Position numbers and translations under genes: made by a program. The notes under the pieces were generated by a model. It saw nothing but the letters and a program-made list of their open reading frames with translations, did not search any database and had not been told where the DNA came from. A stretch of DNA of 64,000 nt from an uncultured Draconibacterium sp. (GTDB lineage Bacteria > Bacteroidota > Bacteroidia > Bacteroidales > Prolixibacteraceae), in contig NZ_OY776414.1 of assembly GCF_963675585.1 (NCBI RefSeq), forward strand, positions 1 to 64,000, in the 5' to 3' direction. Below, piece after piece: positions 63,101-64,000 of the stretch (positions are counted from its first letter, which is position 1; each line of letters begins with the position of its first letter).

Positions 63101-63653
63101 TTTTGAGGATATCACGAATGACGGAGAAATTACCGACGCTGACCGTACCAATCTTGGTAGTGGTATTCCTGATTTTACCTATGGGGCAACCCTTACTTTG
63201 GCCTATAAAAACTTCGATTTTTTGATGTATGGAACAGGTGCATACGGTCAGGAATTGATGTATGGAATATCGAGAGTTAATGTTGAAATCTCAAACCGGC
63301 CACAGTTTTTATTTGACAACCGATGGACGCCTGAAAACACCGTTGCTCAGCAACCTGCGCCATATTATAATACAGATGTTAGATTCCTAAATTCTGATGC
63401 ATTTGTATTCGATGGTTCTTATTTCAAAATTAAACAAATACAGTTAGGGTACAATGTTCCTGCATCATTGCTTAATAAGCTTCAAATCTCAGCTTTAAGA
63501 GCTTATATGTCTTTGGATGACTTCTTTACATTCACGAAATATCCGGGTAATGATCCTGAGGTACGTCCATTAACGGCAAGTTCGATGGCCATTGATTTGG
63601 GAGGATATCCAATTGCTAAGACTGTGATGTTTGGTGTTAATGTAACTTTCTAA
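60183..63653 (+). CDS. susC: SusC/RagA-family TonB-dependent transporter with STN signalling domain
   Basis: 1156 aa. Signal region (LLTILLLSVFAVSAANNSYSQ), STN domain about 45-120 (LSEVSVKEVFEEIEKNSEFILLYDENDV; VEDILDQVFKGTQNAYKIYDRQIVIL), carboxypeptidase D regulatory-like domain about 141-215 (ITGKVTDKNGEPMPGVTVIVKGT), TonB box (LDEVVVVGYGTQKKSNITGAIASV), plug (IQGKVAGVQIVNNSGSPGASSTVRIRG) and beta-barrel ending FGVNVTF. The STN domain is what contacts FecR. It belongs to a different PUL from the fructan one; its glycan cannot be told from this window. Confidence 0.95.
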   Translation: MKKKRTVLCFPRGSMAKILLKMKLLTILLLSVFAVSAANNSYSQQTKFNLKLSEVSVKEVFEEIEKNSEFILLYDENDVDVTRTVNVSVENKTVEDILDQVFKGTQNAYKIYDRQIVILEDKNIEVPANENEPTESNKQEKTITGKVTDKNGEPMPGVTVIVKGTTVGITTDFDGNYTLEIPADAEILLFSFVGMKSQEIALTDQTQIDVVLEEETLGLDEVVVVGYGTQKKSNITGAIASVKSEDFENRSTANAASAIQGKVAGVQIVNNSGSPGASSTVRIRGYSSNGSSDPLYIVDGLKVTDIDYLDPGNIESMEILKDAASAAIYGAEAGNGVVLITTKTGKKGGSLMKFDSQYSISRLAKKLDVLNADEFITYMLEVSPTNAERLDMFYYNDPSAYVNNKLADTDWQDEVYEKGVRQQYNVSFQGGTENGSLYISLGYLDHDGIVVGSNDKYNRITGQFNGNYNVKKWLEVGITNSIETSKRRSIGENAVLYGTPISMINLVDPLTPVEYSHGLVGTSLQVQEAVAAGYFPTINPETGNYYGVSSFNTSNPNPIAALQRDNEHTDAFRINGTLYGNFKPFKNFVYTSRLGYRLSNSEFYRYMDPNWSAPTSNSVKPRLEVSQRTNRYYQWENFANYSFDIQKSTISVLGGMSYIKNRTNFMSSVTDELESTAENYRYLDYSTTTANDRILGNQAESVQIAYFGRLTWDYANKYNVQVNFRADSYDAAYLDLDHNWGYFPSVSAGWTVTNEDFMKNLNRDFLSSLKLRASYGKNGSISNLGGYMYAATLNSSPILSGGQFIVENYKTWMNDQLYIGIRPSSYLANPNLRWEESKQLNLGLDVRYFKDRLSLTADYFNKNTDGLLIQSSALLTTGTSYVFQNVGVVKNHGFELDMEWKDVIKNEFKYSVKANIATVKNNVNEYKGEGVRISGSSLSQSEIPISFFEEGYPIWYLRGYKIAGVSETDGSPIFEDITNDGEITDADRTNLGSGIPDFTYGATLTLAYKNFDFLMYGTGAYGQELMYGISRVNVEISNRPQFLFDNRWTPENTVAQQPAPYYNTDVRFLNSDAFVFDGSYFKIKQIQLGYNVPASLLNKLQISALRAYMSLDDFFTFTKYPGNDPEVRPLTASSMAIDLGGYPIAKTVMFGVNVTF

Positions 63654-63672
63654 TTTAATTTTAAATTTTAAA

Positions 63673-64000
63673 ATGATGAAAAAATATATAAAACTAATAC
63701 TGATTTTCCTGTTGGCAGGTTTTGTGTCCTGTAACGAAGATGTGTTAGATATACCGCAGCGAGGTGTACTTGAGGTTGAAAGAACATATCTAGATGCGGA
63801 TGATGAAACAGTGACATCTTTTATGGCGGCTATCCATTATAAGATACATGGCGATTCCTATACAGATGGATACTCACGTACATCCGTTTCAGCTTTGAGC
63901 TTAAGATCCCATTTGGGCACGATGGGTGGAGAGTTTGCCGAATATTTTCAATACCTGGGAACAGCAGAAAATTCTGTTTATACCTTAACCTGGTCGTACT
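63673..64000 (+). CDS. susD: SusD/RagB-family lipoprotein, 5' part only
   Basis: 109 codons before the window ends. MMKKYIKLILIFLLAGFVSC gives a lipoprotein signal, followed by NEDVLDIPQRGVLEVERTYLDADDETVTSFMAAIHYKI, a SusD-type start with the D-x-P after the lipid Cys. It begins 19 bases after susC and would be its surface lid partner. Confidence 0.88.
   Translation, partial: MMKKYIKLILIFLLAGFVSCNEDVLDIPQRGVLEVERTYLDADDETVTSFMAAIHYKIHGDSYTDGYSRTSVSALSLRSHLGTMGGEFAEYFQYLGTAENSVYTLTWSY

Overview
The window comes from a Bacteroidota genome, most likely an environmental or marine Bacteroidales/Marinilabiliales-type organism. This is inferred from the SusC/SusD pairs, hybrid two-component regulator, ECF-sigma/FecR pair, GH-rich polysaccharide utilisation loci (PULs), Bacteroidetes-type TraA-N conjugation genes and AT-rich leaders with few classical Shine-Dalgarno sites. 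No tRNA, rRNA, CRISPR array or integrase was seen.

Layout: (1) 0.6-5.8 kb, a beta-mannan catabolic operon on the + strand: GH130 mannosylglucose phosphorylase (two 1-base frame breaks), cellobiose/mannobiose 2-epimerase, GPH sugar symporter and GH26 lipoprotein mannanase. (2) 6.2-25.2 kb, a fructan PUL: a hybrid two-component sensor with a periplasmic sugar-binding domain (+), converging on a minus-strand set of MFS importer, fructokinase, GH32-like protein, SusC, SusD, two DUF4960-like surface lipoproteins, a second GH32-like protein and a canonical GH32. This matches the fructan locus of Bacteroides thetaiotaomicron in content. (3) 25.4-57.9 kb, an integrative/conjugative element (ICE) or its remnant: mobC-mobB-mobA on the minus strand, a hairpin cluster that looks like oriT, then traA/parA, a DUF3408 gene and a traD-like gene, a 4.3-kb cargo block, traE-traN, a radC-like gene, a 2-kb hairpin- and repeat-rich stretch, a PaeR7I/XhoI-type restriction-modification pair, a GNAT gene between inverted repeats, and the DUF3945, DUF1896 and methylase-helicase genes. 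(4) 58.1-64 kb, the start of another PUL: ECF sigma factor, FecR anti-sigma, SusC with an STN signalling domain, and a SusD cut off by the window end.

The most interesting system is the cargo between traD and traE. A minus-strand operon encodes a 57-aa basic protein, a membrane protein resembling the Pycsar effector PycTM, a class III nucleotide cyclase (PycC-like), an E2-ubiquitin-conjugating-like protein of the type found in short type II CBASS, and a small Cys-containing protein. It looks like a cyclic-nucleotide antiphage system joined to an E2-like module that is normally seen with CD-NTases. Divergent from it is a sigma-like factor, an unknown small gene and an ImmA/IrrE metalloprotease.

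Sequence integrity: three places (two in GH130, one in the methylase-helicase), and possibly a fourth in the 42-bp repeat array, look like a single base lost from a homopolymer. This could be base-calling error or real decay. A nonsense codon and a truncated partner in the HTH pair at 57.4-57.9 kb, the absence of a recombinase, and a 37-bp copy of the mobC 3' end on the far side of the fructan PUL suggest that the element has been rearranged, or that the PUL and the conjugation module have moved together.
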